64,000 nucleotides of DNA, taken from assembly GCA_002721995.1 (NCBI GenBank), contig PBMF01000028.1, forward strand, positions 27,161 through 91,160. The letters are read 5' to 3'. Shown one piece after another: positions 41,715 to 50,132 of the stretch (position 1 is its first letter; every line of letters begins with the position of its first letter). Both the position numbers and the translations under genes were made by a program. The stretch is from Chloroflexota bacterium. Its GTDB lineage: Bacteria > Chloroflexota > Dehalococcoidia > Lucifugimonadales > UBA3495. The notes under the pieces are model-generated. The model searched no databases and was not told the DNA's origin. It was given only the letters and a program-made list of their open reading frames with translations.

Positions 41715-42905
41715 TCAGGGCAGCCCCAGGTACTCCGCCAAGTCTTCCGTCCGGTCGAACTCGGCCACCGTCTTGAGAAACTCACCAATGGTATCGGTGC
41801 CCGCGTGGACCTCGTCCAACTGTCCGCCGATGGGACTGACCGAGGCCGGACCGGTGGCGTACGACCCGTGGAAGGCGAAGAACGCCTGGTTCAGCTTCCG
41901 TATGAAGTAGCCATTCTCGTCCAGGTACTCCCGCCGCCCCTCCATGTAGGACTCAGCCTCCTCAATCTTGCCCTCGGCCAGCAGGGCCTCGGCCTGTGTC
42001 CGCGTCTCCCGCATGGCCGCCGTGAAGTCGAACCGGTCCGGGTCCACTGGTCCTTCTGAGGCTGGTTCGCGGTGTATGACTTCCCCGGTCATAGCCTCTA
42101 GCGCCCGGTCCCCGATGATTTCGCCCCCGATGGTGGCCACCGTCTCGTTGATGGTGGTCATGTCCGCGTTGTCCCAGAAATGCTGTCCCAGGGGCTGGAA
42201 GAAGAGCCAGTGGTGCAGCCATTCGTGGGCTGTAATCACCAGGGCGCCGTGCAGTGAGCCGGAGTCAGAGACCACACTGGGGTACGTAGCCACCCCGCCG
42301 GTGTTGACGATGATGGCCGAAACGTCCTCTTCCTGGAAGACCAACTCCTCCAGCCGCTCCCGTTCGGCGTCATCTATACCGGGTTTGAGCAGGGTGGTGC
42401 TGGTCTGGACGATCTGGTCTCTTGGAGAGCGTACCAGGACGCCGGGCGAACGGGCGTAGACCGTGTCCACCGGCGGGAAGATGACGCCGATGCGCGACGA
42501 GAAACCCTCCTCCACCAGGACAGAACTGATCTCCGACTCCAGTGTCTCTTCCACCCTGGGCTGTATCTCCCGCCTTCTCTCTCTTAAGTCGGCGATCTCA
42601 TCAGCCAGTCCCCCGTCATCACCTTCCGCAGCCAGCCTCTTCTCCAGGTCTCTGATCTGGCCGCCCAGTTCGAAAAACTCCTGGGCCAGGGCGATTCGTT
42701 CTTCCCGGGAAGGTTCTGAGTTCCACGGCAGGATATCCTGGAACTTCTCTACCCACTTATCGCTGAAGTGGGCTAACTCCCAGCGAAGCAGGCTGTATTT
42801 GTGGGGAGCGATGGCCACTTCACTGGCCGATGGGTTACCGCTGCCGTTGGCAGCACCCAACAGCACCAGGGTGACCACAGACAGGAGGAACAACCGTTTT
42901 GCCAT
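41715..42905 (-). CDS. Secreted HExxH metallopeptidase-like protein of unknown family
   Basis: About 396 residues. N-terminal signal peptide (KRLFLLSVVTLVLLGAANG), an acidic coiled-coil-like region (about 75-120), then HEWLHHWLFF, an HExxH zinc-binding helix, followed about 25 residues later by INETVATIGGEIIGD, where a Glu could be the third ligand as in gluzincins. I do not recognise the family. A zinc peptidase or peptidase-derived protein outside the cytoplasmic membrane is likely. An in-frame GTG at 42914 is an alternative start. It lies 24 bases downstream of the FAD oxidoreductase gene. Confidence 0.75.
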   Translation of the reverse strand: MAKRLFLLSVVTLVLLGAANGSGNPSASEVAIAPHKYSLLRWELAHFSDKWVEKFQDILPWNSEPSREERIALAQEFFELGGQIRDLEKRLAAEGDDGGLADEIADLRERRREIQPRVEETLESEISSVLVEEGFSSRIGVIFPPVDTVYARSPGVLVRSPRDQIVQTSTTLLKPGIDDAERERLEELVFQEEDVSAIIVNTGGVATYPSVVSDSGSLHGALVITAHEWLHHWLFFQPLGQHFWDNADMTTINETVATIGGEIIGDRALEAMTGEVIHREPASEGPVDPDRFDFTAAMRETRTQAEALLAEGKIEEAESYMEGRREYLDENGYFIRKLNQAFFAFHGSYATGPASVSPIGGQLDEVHAGTDTIGEFLKTVAEFDRTEDLAEYLGLP

Positions 42906-42929
42906 CTTGAGCACGGGGAAGATAGCTGC

Positions 42930-44096
42930 CTAAGCCAGCACCCGGTATCGGTAGCTGGACTCCAACAGGTCACCCTCCTGGAAGCGGTTGAACCGCAAGG
43001 GCGAGATGTCCACCGAACTGGCCTTTCCCTCCACGATCAACTCCGCCATGGTCACGCCGATCATGGGGGACAGCTTGAACCCGTGGCCGCTGAAACCGAT
43101 GGCGCAGTAGAGCCCTTCAATGCCAGGCACCGCGTCCAGAATGGGGTGCCAGTCGGGCGTGGTAGTGAAGAGCCCCGACCAGCCCCGGCGGAACTCCGCC
43201 TCTGCCATGGCGGGTATCCGGTGGGCCAGGCAGGAAAGCGCCTCGGCCATCACATCCATATCCACACCCTGGTTGTAGGTCTCCAGGTCATCGTCACCAT
43301 CGGGGCCAAAGCCCATCATGGTCTGTTCACGGCCGTCGGGGCGAAAGGAGAATGACTGGGCGATATCCCCCACCATTGGATGCAGGGGCAATTTGTCCAC
43401 GGGCCGGCTCAGGGACGCCACCTGATGACGCACGGGCACCAGCGGGACGTCCACGCCCACCTGGGCCAACACGCCCTTGGACCAGGGGCCCGATGCCACA
43501 ACGGCGACCGGTGTCTCCACCCGTCCCTGTTCGGTCACAACAGCCCTGACCTTGCAGCCCTCAACCTCGATTGCCGAGGCGGCGTTCCGCAGGGAGACCT
43601 CGGCGCCCATCTCCCGAGCCCGGATGCCGTAGGAAGTGGTGACCATGTGGGCGTCGGCATAACCCGATTGGGGCTCCCAGGCCATCACCTCATCGTCACT
43701 CACCGAGACCATTGGAGCGATGTCCCGGAGGTCGTCGGCGGTGACCTGCATGGTATCGATACCCAATTGGTACTGCAAGGCCACGTTGCGCTCCAGTCCT
43801 CCCCTATCCTCTTCCTTCACCACCACCAAATAACCCGTCTCCACAAACCCCGATTCGCCGCCCACCACTTCACCGAAGTGGGTGAATATTCCCAGGCTCT
43901 CCCAGGCCATGGTGGCGGTAACCGGGTTGGAATAGTGCATCCGGCAGATGGTCTGGGAGCGGCCGGTGGAACCGGAACCCAGCACGTCTTTCTCCACCAG
44001 CAGGGTGTCGGTCACGCCCAGACGGCCCAGATTGAAGAGCAAACTGGTCCCGATGACCCCGCCGCCTATAACCACTACGTCAGCCGTGGCTTTCAT
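42930..44096 (-). CDS. FAD-dependent amine oxidoreductase (DAO family)
   Basis: 388 residues. N-terminal dinucleotide-binding motif VIGGGVIGTS, then STGRSQTICRMHYS, and the C-terminal GLYCAIGFSGHGFKLSP of sarcosine oxidase beta-type and D-amino acid oxidase-like enzymes. It oxidises an amine or N-methyl amino acid with FAD; the substrate is unknown. The ribosome-binding site is GGAGG about 9 bases before ATG. The promoter on the minus strand is TTCAAT (44164-44159), 17 bases, TATAGT (44141-44136). Confidence 0.9.
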   Translation of the reverse strand: MKATADVVVIGGGVIGTSLLFNLGRLGVTDTLLVEKDVLGSGSTGRSQTICRMHYSNPVTATMAWESLGIFTHFGEVVGGESGFVETGYLVVVKEEDRGGLERNVALQYQLGIDTMQVTADDLRDIAPMVSVSDDEVMAWEPQSGYADAHMVTTSYGIRAREMGAEVSLRNAASAIEVEGCKVRAVVTEQGRVETPVAVVASGPWSKGVLAQVGVDVPLVPVRHQVASLSRPVDKLPLHPMVGDIAQSFSFRPDGREQTMMGFGPDGDDDLETYNQGVDMDVMAEALSCLAHRIPAMAEAEFRRGWSGLFTTTPDWHPILDAVPGIEGLYCAIGFSGHGFKLSPMIGVTMAELIVEGKASSVDISPLRFNRFQEGDLLESSYRYRVLA

Positions 44097-44135
44097 GGTC
44101 TTCTGCCTCCGTCACGCGCCTTCATTACCGTCCTG

Positions 44136-44164
44136 ACTATACAGCGATACAAAACATAATTGAA
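44136..44164 (-). promoter_or_regulatory. Promoter of the FAD oxidoreductase
   Basis: On the minus strand TTCAAT, 17-base spacer, TATAGT. It is divergent from the promoter at 44209-44237; a short gap of about 45 bases separates the two. Confidence 0.55.
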
Positions 44165-44208
44165 CACTGGCATAATTTTGCCCATCGTCCACCTTGCAAT
44201 TACGCCTG

Positions 44209-44237
44209 TTGACAGTTGTCGACCCCAAGAGTAGACT
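44209..44237 (+). promoter_or_regulatory. Promoter of the attenuated reductase operon
   Basis: Perfect -35 TTGACA (44209-44214), exactly 17 bases, -10 TAGACT (44232-44237). The expected start at 44244-44246 coincides with the ATG of the Cys-rich leader frame at 44246. Confidence 0.85.
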
Positions 44238-44245
44238 TTACCGAG

Positions 44246-44302
44246 ATGCTGAAGTTGGACGGCAACCTCTGCGCTTGTTGTTGTATCTGTCCCCGTACAT
44301 AG
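44246..44302 (+). CDS. Cysteine-rich leader peptide (MLKLDGNLCACCCICPRT)
   Basis: An 18-codon frame with five Cys codons in seven positions (TGC GCT TGT TGT TGT ATC TGT), ending in TAG at 44300-44302. Its ATG lies 8 bases after the -10 box, so the mRNA would begin at or within two bases of the start codon: a leaderless upstream ORF. The Cys run lies at the position where a stalled ribosome would control the downstream alternative hairpins. Leader peptides of this kind sense scarcity of the charged tRNA for the repeated residue, here Cys-tRNA. It was too short to be listed as an ordinary gene. Confidence 0.8.
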   Translation: MLKLDGNLCACCCICPRT

Positions 44303-44387
44303 GGAACAGGTAACCTTCTGCGTTAACTAAACAAACACCACCAGGTACCCCTGAACCCACCGATGCGATTTTGGTGGGTTTTTATTT
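44288..44387 (+). promoter_or_regulatory. Cysteine-responsive transcription attenuator
   Basis: Three mutually exclusive pairings can be drawn. 1:2 is TGTCCCC (44288-44294) with GGGAACA (44302-44308). 2:3, the antiterminator, is GGGAACAGGTA (44302-44312) with TACCCCTGAACCC (44346-44358). 3:4, the terminator, is AACCCACC (44354-44361) with GGTGGGTT (44373-44380). Segment 2 is shared by 1:2 and 2:3, and segment 3 by 2:3 and 3:4. A ribosome stalled on the Cys codons would cover segment 1, free segment 2 and favour readthrough. The pairings were found by eye; no folding energies were computed. Confidence 0.75.
44354..44387 (+). terminator. Intrinsic terminator of the attenuator
   Basis: AACCCACC (44354-44361) and GGTGGGTT (44373-44380) pair, with two further possible inner pairs, followed by TTTATTT. 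It stands 27 bases before the reductase start codon and points toward it, so its only sensible role is control of that operon. Confidence 0.85.
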
Positions 44388-44414
44388 GCCCAGGATTTTG
44401 GAGGACAATACACC

Positions 44415-46277
44415 TTGACTAGCCAGACCTCAACCGGACAGGAAAAGACCCAGGAAGCCATCTACGAAGAGAGCTTGGAACTCTCGAAGAATACCCAGAC
44501 CATCATTCCCTTCATGGACGATGAGATTGTGCGGTTGGAGGAGGAGTCGGCGGCATTCGTGGCCGGCCAGAGGGAGATCACCGAGTTCACACCCTTCCGT
44601 TTGAAACAAGGTGTGTACGGCCAACGCCAGGCCGGTGTGCAGATGATTCGCGTGAAGATTCCCGGCGGCATCATCACTCCGGAAGCCATGGACGCCTTGG
44701 GCGAACTGACCTCCAAATACGCTCCCTTGGGCAAGGGCCACATCACCACCAGAGAGAACTTCCAGTTCCACCACATCCCCCTGGACCAGTGCCCGGACGC
44801 TCTGCGTCTCATCGGCGCGGCCGGCCTCAGCACCCGTGAGGCGTGCGGCAACGTGGTGCGGAACGTGGTGGGAGCGCCCACTGCGGGCATATGCGCCTCT
44901 GAGGTCTTCGACCCCACGCCCTATCTGGCGGCCTTCGTCCGTTTCGCGGTCCGCCATCCCCTGACCCAGAACTTCCCACGGAAGTTCAAGTCAGCCTTCA
45001 CCGGCTGCGACGACCATGACCATGTGGCCGCGGCCATTCAGGACCTGACCTACGTGTCCCAGATTCGCGTGGAGAACGGCGTCGAGAAACGCGGCTTCAA
45101 GGTGTTCGTCGGCGGCGGCACGTCCATCATGCCCCGTCTGGCGAAACCCCTCTATGAATTCCTGCCGGAGGAAGACTATCTCCGGCTGGCCCTGGCCCTG
45201 TTCACCGTCTTCAACAACGCAGATATGTTGCGCAAGAACCGGATGATGGCCCGCCTGAAGGTCCTCATCGACCGCATCGGCCTGGACGAGTTCAAGGGCC
45301 TGGTGGAAGCAGAGTTGGAGAAGATCGGACCCATCGACCCCACGCCCTGGATGAACGTGGAAGAGATGATGCGGGAGACCCCGCCCGCCCTGGCCGCCAA
45401 TGGCAACGGCCACAGCAACGGTCACAACGGGAACAACGGGAACAACGACTACGACACCTGGCGCGCCACCAACGTGGAAGCCCAGAAACAGGACGGCTAC
45501 TACGCCGTGCACGTCAAGCCAGACCGCGGCAACATAACCGCCAGCCAGTTTCACAGCCTGGCTGACATCATCCGCAAGTACACCAGCGGGCGGGCCCGCA
45601 CCAGCCAGGAGCAGAACCTGGTGCTCCGGTTCATCCCCGAGCATTCCCTGCCCGATGTATTCGACGCACTGACCGAGATCGACCTGGCCGAAGCCAACGC
45701 CAACTCCATCACCAACGTCGTCTCCTGCCCTGGCACCGATAGCTGCAAGCTGGGCATCACGTCCTCCATGGGCCTGGCCGGCGCTCTGAAACAAGAAATG
45801 AGCAACTGGAACGGCCTGCTCCAAGACGAGGGTGTCAACGACATCCGCATCAAGATGAGCGGCTGCCCCAACGGCTGCGGACTCCACCACATCGCCAACA
45901 TCGGCTTCCACGGCGGGGCCGTGAAGGGCGCCGAGGGCCAGCAGATCCCGGCCTACGAGATGTTCCTGGGCGGAAACTACGGCGACCACAAGGTCACCGA
46001 CTCCCGCATCGGCACCCGCATACCCCTGGTCAAGATTCCCGCCAAGTCGGTGCCCGGCGTCCTGAAAGACGTGGTCACCTACTACAAGGACAACCGCTCC
46101 GGCGGCGAGAGCTTCAACCAGTTCCTCGACCGCGTCGGTGTGGAAGAACTGACCGAAGTCGCGTCCAAGGCCCAGCAGGCCGCCGCCGACGCAACTCCCG
46201 GCTCTGATCTCTACATCGACTGGGAACGCTCCAACCAGTACGTACTGGAACGGGGCGAAGGCGAGTGCGCCGTCTAG
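44415..46277 (+). CDS. Siroheme-dependent sulfite (or nitrite) reductase
   Basis: 620 residues, two ferredoxin-like/siroheme half-domains. The [4Fe-4S]-siroheme cysteines are Cys438 and Cys444 (CPGTDSCKLG) and Cys484 and Cys488 (GCPNGCG). N-terminal substrate-binding residues lie in GHITTRENFQFHH. Reduces sulfite to sulfide or nitrite to ammonia; the Cys-sensing leader favours assimilatory sulfite reduction. Between the halves (about residues 330-350) is an Asn/Gly/His low-complexity linker. TTG start with GGAGGA 9 bases upstream. Followed after 12 bases by the siroheme-pathway gene hemD. Confidence 0.92.
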   Translation: MTSQTSTGQEKTQEAIYEESLELSKNTQTIIPFMDDEIVRLEEESAAFVAGQREITEFTPFRLKQGVYGQRQAGVQMIRVKIPGGIITPEAMDALGELTSKYAPLGKGHITTRENFQFHHIPLDQCPDALRLIGAAGLSTREACGNVVRNVVGAPTAGICASEVFDPTPYLAAFVRFAVRHPLTQNFPRKFKSAFTGCDDHDHVAAAIQDLTYVSQIRVENGVEKRGFKVFVGGGTSIMPRLAKPLYEFLPEEDYLRLALALFTVFNNADMLRKNRMMARLKVLIDRIGLDEFKGLVEAELEKIGPIDPTPWMNVEEMMRETPPALAANGNGHSNGHNGNNGNNDYDTWRATNVEAQKQDGYYAVHVKPDRGNITASQFHSLADIIRKYTSGRARTSQEQNLVLRFIPEHSLPDVFDALTEIDLAEANANSITNVVSCPGTDSCKLGITSSMGLAGALKQEMSNWNGLLQDEGVNDIRIKMSGCPNGCGLHHIANIGFHGGAVKGAEGQQIPAYEMFLGGNYGDHKVTDSRIGTRIPLVKIPAKSVPGVLKDVVTYYKDNRSGGESFNQFLDRVGVEELTEVASKAQQAAADATPGSDLYIDWERSNQYVLERGEGECAV

Positions 46278-46289
46278 AGCAGCCCTGAT

Positions 46290-47111
46290 TTGCCAGCATC
46301 CCTAAAAGGAAAAACCGTCGCTTACGTCGAGGCCCGCATGCTCTCCGAGATGGGGGCCTTGATAGAGCGTCACGGCGGCACCCCCTACGCAGCGCCGGTT
46401 CTCCAGGAAGTGCACCTGGGAGACACTCCCGAGGTAATCTCCCTGGTGGACGATGTCTGCTCCAGGGTGGTCCAGGTAATGGTCTTCCAGACCGGAGTCG
46501 GCACCAAAGCCCTCTTCGACAGCGCCGAGTCCCTGGGCAAAGAGTCCCAGGTGCTGGACGCCCTGGCCAACCTCACGGTCATATCCCGCAGCCCCAAGCC
46601 CTCTGCCGTGCTGCGCCGCAAAAATGTCCACATCGACCACATGCCGCCCGAGCCATTCACCTCCAATGACCTCATCGAAACCATAGGAGGGTTGGAGCTC
46701 AGCGGAAAGTCGGTGGCCATCCAGGCCTACGGCGGCCCCAACGGCCTGCTCACACGCACACTCAGAGAGCGGGGCGCCACGGTGCGGGAGGTCTCCACCT
46801 ACACCTGGGGAATGCCCGAGGACACAGCGCCGGTGCTGGCGATGATTGAGGACCTGGACCAGGGGTCCATTGACGCCCTGGCATTCACCAGCCAGCCCCA
46901 GATTGGCAACCTCATCGCCATCGCCGCCCAGACCGGGAAAGAGGAATCACTCCGTAATAGCCTGGCGCGGGAGTCCCTAGTTGTGGCATCGGTCGGCCCG
47001 GTCACCACCAAACGTATGTTGGATGCGGGCATCAAGGTGGACGTTGAGCCGGACCACCCTCATATGGGCAACCTGGTACTAGCCTTGGCCGACCGTCTCA
47101 ACCCGGACTAA
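46290..47111 (+). CDS. hemD: Uroporphyrinogen-III synthase
   Basis: 273 residues with the two-lobed HemD pattern: KGKTVAYVEARMLSEM at the start, VVQVMVFQTGVGTKALFD, ALAFTSQPQIGNL and VASVGPVTTKRMLDAG. It cyclises hydroxymethylbilane to uroporphyrinogen III, the precursor of siroheme and haem. It lies 12 bases after the siroheme reductase and before the terminator, so it supplies cofactor precursor in step with that enzyme and under the same attenuator. TTG start. Confidence 0.9.
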   Translation: MPASLKGKTVAYVEARMLSEMGALIERHGGTPYAAPVLQEVHLGDTPEVISLVDDVCSRVVQVMVFQTGVGTKALFDSAESLGKESQVLDALANLTVISRSPKPSAVLRRKNVHIDHMPPEPFTSNDLIETIGGLELSGKSVAIQAYGGPNGLLTRTLRERGATVREVSTYTWGMPEDTAPVLAMIEDLDQGSIDALAFTSQPQIGNLIAIAAQTGKEESLRNSLARESLVVASVGPVTTKRMLDAGIKVDVEPDHPHMGNLVLALADRLNPD

Positions 47112-47125
47112 TAACCCTGACCAGA

Positions 47126-47167
47126 CAAAAAGAAAGGGGCGGCCTACGGCCGCCCTTTTCTTTTTCT
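47126..47167. terminator. Bidirectional intrinsic terminator after hemD
   Basis: AAAGGGGCGGCC TAC GGCCGCCCTTTT with A-tract before and T-tract after, so it can end both the hemD transcript and the convergent minus-strand gene at 47188. Confidence 0.9.
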
Positions 47168-47187
47168 TCTCTTTGGCGAAGTTCGAG

Positions 47188-47592
47188 CTAACTCTTCATC
47201 CAACGCTTGAACTTCTCCCACGGCGATTCAGCCGGCTCTTCCAATGACTCTCCCCGCCACCGTTTTTCCACGGTGATGTTCCTTGGCGTGATGAAGAAGA
47301 GCAGGTAACCAACAACCAACAGGGCCAGTCCAACCCAGATCAGGACCCAAATCTGCAATAGGGCCGTGATGATGAATACGACCAGACCGGTCATCAAGAC
47401 CTTGCCCGGCGTTATGGTCGGAAAACCACCCCTGGAGGTTGAAACAGAGGCCTTGCTGGGTGTGAAAGAGCGGCTCACAGACCTGGGACGTTCCTCCGCC
47501 GGTCTTTCCATCTCGCCCACAGCCTCGTCGGGGGCGACTTCCCCGGCGCGCTCGAGAATCTCTTCGATTTCTTTTTGGTATTTGTCGGCCAT
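47188..47592 (-). CDS. Small membrane protein of unknown function
   Basis: 134 residues. Acidic/polar N-terminal region (about 1-60), then two adjacent transmembrane helices (about 64-100: GKVLMTGLVVFIITALLQIW, VGLALLVVGYLLFF) and a basic/amphipathic tail. It resembles small Dehalococcoidia-type envelope proteins only in general layout. No family recognised. It lies alone on the minus strand between hemD and the pst operon. Confidence 0.75.
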   Translation of the reverse strand: MADKYQKEIEEILERAGEVAPDEAVGEMERPAEERPRSVSRSFTPSKASVSTSRGGFPTITPGKVLMTGLVVFIITALLQIWVLIWVGLALLVVGYLLFFITPRNITVEKRWRGESLEEPAESPWEKFKRWMKS

Positions 47593-47728
47593 AAGAACCG
47601 GGGTTGGACAATGCCTCTTAAACCGCTAATTAGCAACCACAATTATACAGCACATAATCATTAGCGGGAAGGGATTAGTCTACGCCTGTACAGGCACGAA
47701 TTTCCGGCGTGTAAAGGCCGCGTCGGGA

Positions 47729-48406
47729 CTAATTGTTCTGGTGGCCTGGATAGTTGTCGCCGCGGCCAACCTTTCCCGTGACCAGGAAGATCACCCGCTC
47801 GGCAATGTTGGTCGCCCGGTCCGCGATCCGCTCCAGGTCATGGGCCACCCACAGGAAATGGGTTGATGCCTCGATTATGTGGGGGTCTTTGCCCATGTCC
47901 ACGAATATCTGATGGCACACACGGTCGTAGAGGGCATCCACCTCATCATCCGAATCCCAGACCTCGTTGGCCAGGTCGGTGTCCCGCTCCACCAGGGCCC
48001 GCAGGCTCCGCCGCAACATGGCAACACTCATCTGGGCCATCTGAGGTAGTTGGGGAGGAATCTCAACCCGGACATCGTCCCCGATTATCATGCAGATCTT
48101 GCCTATACCCTCGGCATAATCCCCCATACGCTCCAGTTCAACGGCGATGTGCAGCACCGCCAAGAGGGTGCGCAGGTCGATGGCCAAGGGCTGCTGGGTG
48201 GCAATCAGGTCGATGCTCTTTTCTTCCAGCTCAAACCGCTTTTCATCAATGAGGTCGTCTTCATCCACCACCTCATACGCGATTCCCATGTCGCGGCGGT
48301 CGAGGGCGTCCATGGCCTTAAGGATGGCCTTTTCCACCATCTCCCCCAGGGCGACCACCTCGCCCTGCAGTTCCTCTAAGCTCCTATCAAAATCGGCTCT
48401 GACCAT
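47729..48406 (-). CDS. phoU: PhoU phosphate regulatory protein, paralogue 2
   Basis: 225 residues, two PhoU three-helix repeats with the metal-binding helices ELERMGDYAEGIGK and DLERIADRATNIAE. Similar along its whole length to the phoU at 31951. Last gene of the pstSCAB-phoU operon, 30 bases after pstB. Expected to switch off Pst uptake and the PhoR kinase at high phosphate. Confidence 0.94.
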   Translation of the reverse strand: MVRADFDRSLEELQGEVVALGEMVEKAILKAMDALDRRDMGIAYEVVDEDDLIDEKRFELEEKSIDLIATQQPLAIDLRTLLAVLHIAVELERMGDYAEGIGKICMIIGDDVRVEIPPQLPQMAQMSVAMLRRSLRALVERDTDLANEVWDSDDEVDALYDRVCHQIFVDMGKDPHIIEASTHFLWVAHDLERIADRATNIAERVIFLVTGKVGRGDNYPGHQNN

Positions 48407-48436
48407 ATTTGCTCCCCGCTAGACCAAACTTGGCGA

Positions 48437-49210
48437 TTATCCGAACCTGCCGGTAATATAGGCCTCCGTGCGCTCGTCCTTCGGGTTGGTGAAGATCCTC
48501 CGGCTTTCTCCAAACTCGACCATGAAGCCGACCCGTGCCTCTTCCACCATCAAAAAGGCCGTGTAATGGGAGACCCGAGCGGCCTGCTGCATGTTGTGGG
48601 TCACAATCATTATGGAGTAGTCCTCGGACAACTCGCGCATCAGCTCTTCGATGGCCAGTGTGGCGATGGGGTCCAAGGCTGAACAGGGCTCGTCCATCAG
48701 GATGACGCTGGGCTCCACCGCCAGGGTCCGGGCGATGCAGAGGCGTTGCTGCTGCCCGCCGGAAAGGGACAGAGCACTGGACTTGAGCCGGTCTTTGACC
48801 TCGTCCCAAAGCGCCGCGCGGCGGAGGGAGCGTTCCACCACCTCGTCCATGTCGCCCTTGAATCCATTGATCCTAGGGCCAAAGGCCACATTGTCGTAAA
48901 TCGACTTGGGGAACGGATTAGGCCGCTGGAATACCATCCCAATCAGATAACGAATCTCTGTGGGGTCAATGTCCGCGCCGTAGAGGTCTCGGCCATCGAA
49001 GAGTACCTGGCCCTCCACCCGGGCGGAGGGAATCAAGTCGTTCATCCGGTTGAAGCAACGCAGCAAAGTGCTCTTGCCGCAACCAGACGGGCCGATGATG
49101 GCGGTGATGCGGTTGCGGGCAACGTCCAGATTCACGTCGGATACGACCTGCTTGGTGTCGTAGTAGACGCTCAGCCCGCGGGTCTGGAGTATGGAGTCCG
49201 GTTCTTGCAA
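48437..49210 (-). CDS. pstB: Phosphate ABC transporter ATP-binding protein
   Basis: 257-residue ABC ATPase: Walker [10 protein letters not shown], signature LSGGQQQRL, Walker [14 protein letters not shown] and the H-loop His in VTHNMQQA. Matches PstB in length and in the [16 protein letters not shown] segment. TTG start. It powers high-affinity phosphate import through PstC/PstA; located on the cytoplasmic face. Confidence 0.96.
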   Translation of the reverse strand: MQEPDSILQTRGLSVYYDTKQVVSDVNLDVARNRITAIIGPSGCGKSTLLRCFNRMNDLIPSARVEGQVLFDGRDLYGADIDPTEIRYLIGMVFQRPNPFPKSIYDNVAFGPRINGFKGDMDEVVERSLRRAALWDEVKDRLKSSALSLSGGQQQRLCIARTLAVEPSVILMDEPCSALDPIATLAIEELMRELSEDYSIMIVTHNMQQAARVSHYTAFLMVEEARVGFMVEFGESRRIFTNPKDERTEAYITGRFG

Positions 49211-49247
49211 ATCTCTATCCTTCCAACCTATCGACGATACGCCTGGG

Positions 49248-50132
49248 TCATAACTCCAGCTTGCTCTGGAACCGGTTGCGGAGTAACACCGCGAAGGCGT
49301 TCATCACCAGTAACACCACCAGCAGCACGATTATACCGGCGGCCGCGGCCTCCTGGAATCCTTCCTGGGGACGGGAGGTCCAGTTGAATATCTGGATTGG
49401 CAGCACCGTGAACCGGCTGAAGGGACTATCGGGCGTGAATGGCACGAAGGTAAGAGCCCCCATGGCGATCAGCGGCGCGGTCTCACCCATTGCCCGGCTG
49501 ACCGCGAGGATCACTCCGGTGAGGATACCCGGGAACGACTGGGGCATCACGGTGTGCCAGATAACCTGCCAGCGCGTGGCTCCCAGCGCGTAGGCGCCCT
49601 CCCTCAGAGACGGCGGGACAGCGCGGATCGCCTCACTGGCCGCCACGATCACGATGGGCATCACCAGCAGGGCAAGGGTGAACCCGCCGGCGATCACGCT
49701 CTTCCCCATCTCCATTATGCGCACGAAGATCTCCAGACCCAGGATGCCGTATACGATGGACGGCACTCCGGCCAGGTTGGAGATGTTGATCTTGGCGATG
49801 CGGGCGAACTTGCTGCGGGCGGCGTACTCCTCCAGATACAGGGCCGAGGCCACACCCAGCACGAAGGCGACAAGTCCCGCGATGATTACGACGTAGACAC
49901 TGCCCAACAAAGCGGCCCGTATGCCGGCCTGCTCGGGGTGGCGGGACGCGAACTCGGTGAGGAAGCTCCAGTCTATGCGGGTGACACCCTGGACCAGAAG
50001 GTAGACCAGCAGCACAGCCAACATACCCAGGGCTATGAGCACCGACGTCAGACACAGGCCGTGGAATAGCCGCCCCATCCATTTGCGGCGGTTCCTTACC
50101 CGTTCAAAGTCGTTCTGGGGAATGACCGCCAC
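49248..50132 (-). CDS. pstA: Phosphate ABC transporter permease
   Basis: 294 residues, about six transmembrane helices with the ABC permease EAA-type loop [23 protein letters not shown] choose the GTG at 50132 because it overlaps the pstC stop in a TAGTG arrangement (translational coupling) and begins [11 protein letters not shown]; the longer frame from 50168 would overlap pstC by 37 bases. Confidence 0.93.
   Translation of the reverse strand: MAVIPQNDFERVRNRRKWMGRLFHGLCLTSVLIALGMLAVLLVYLLVQGVTRIDWSFLTEFASRHPEQAGIRAALLGSVYVVIIAGLVAFVLGVASALYLEEYAARSKFARIAKINISNLAGVPSIVYGILGLEIFVRIMEMGKSVIAGGFTLALLVMPIVIVAASEAIRAVPPSLREGAYALGATRWQVIWHTVMPQSFPGILTGVILAVSRAMGETAPLIAMGALTFVPFTPDSPFSRFTVLPIQIFNWTSRPQEGFQEAAAAGIIVLLVVLLVMNAFAVLLRNRFQSKLEL

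Noticed and set aside
44354-44387. Terminator of the upstream FAD oxidoreductase gene
   Set aside because: That gene runs the other way and its 3' end is at 42930; the terminator can only act on transcripts from the 44209 promoter.
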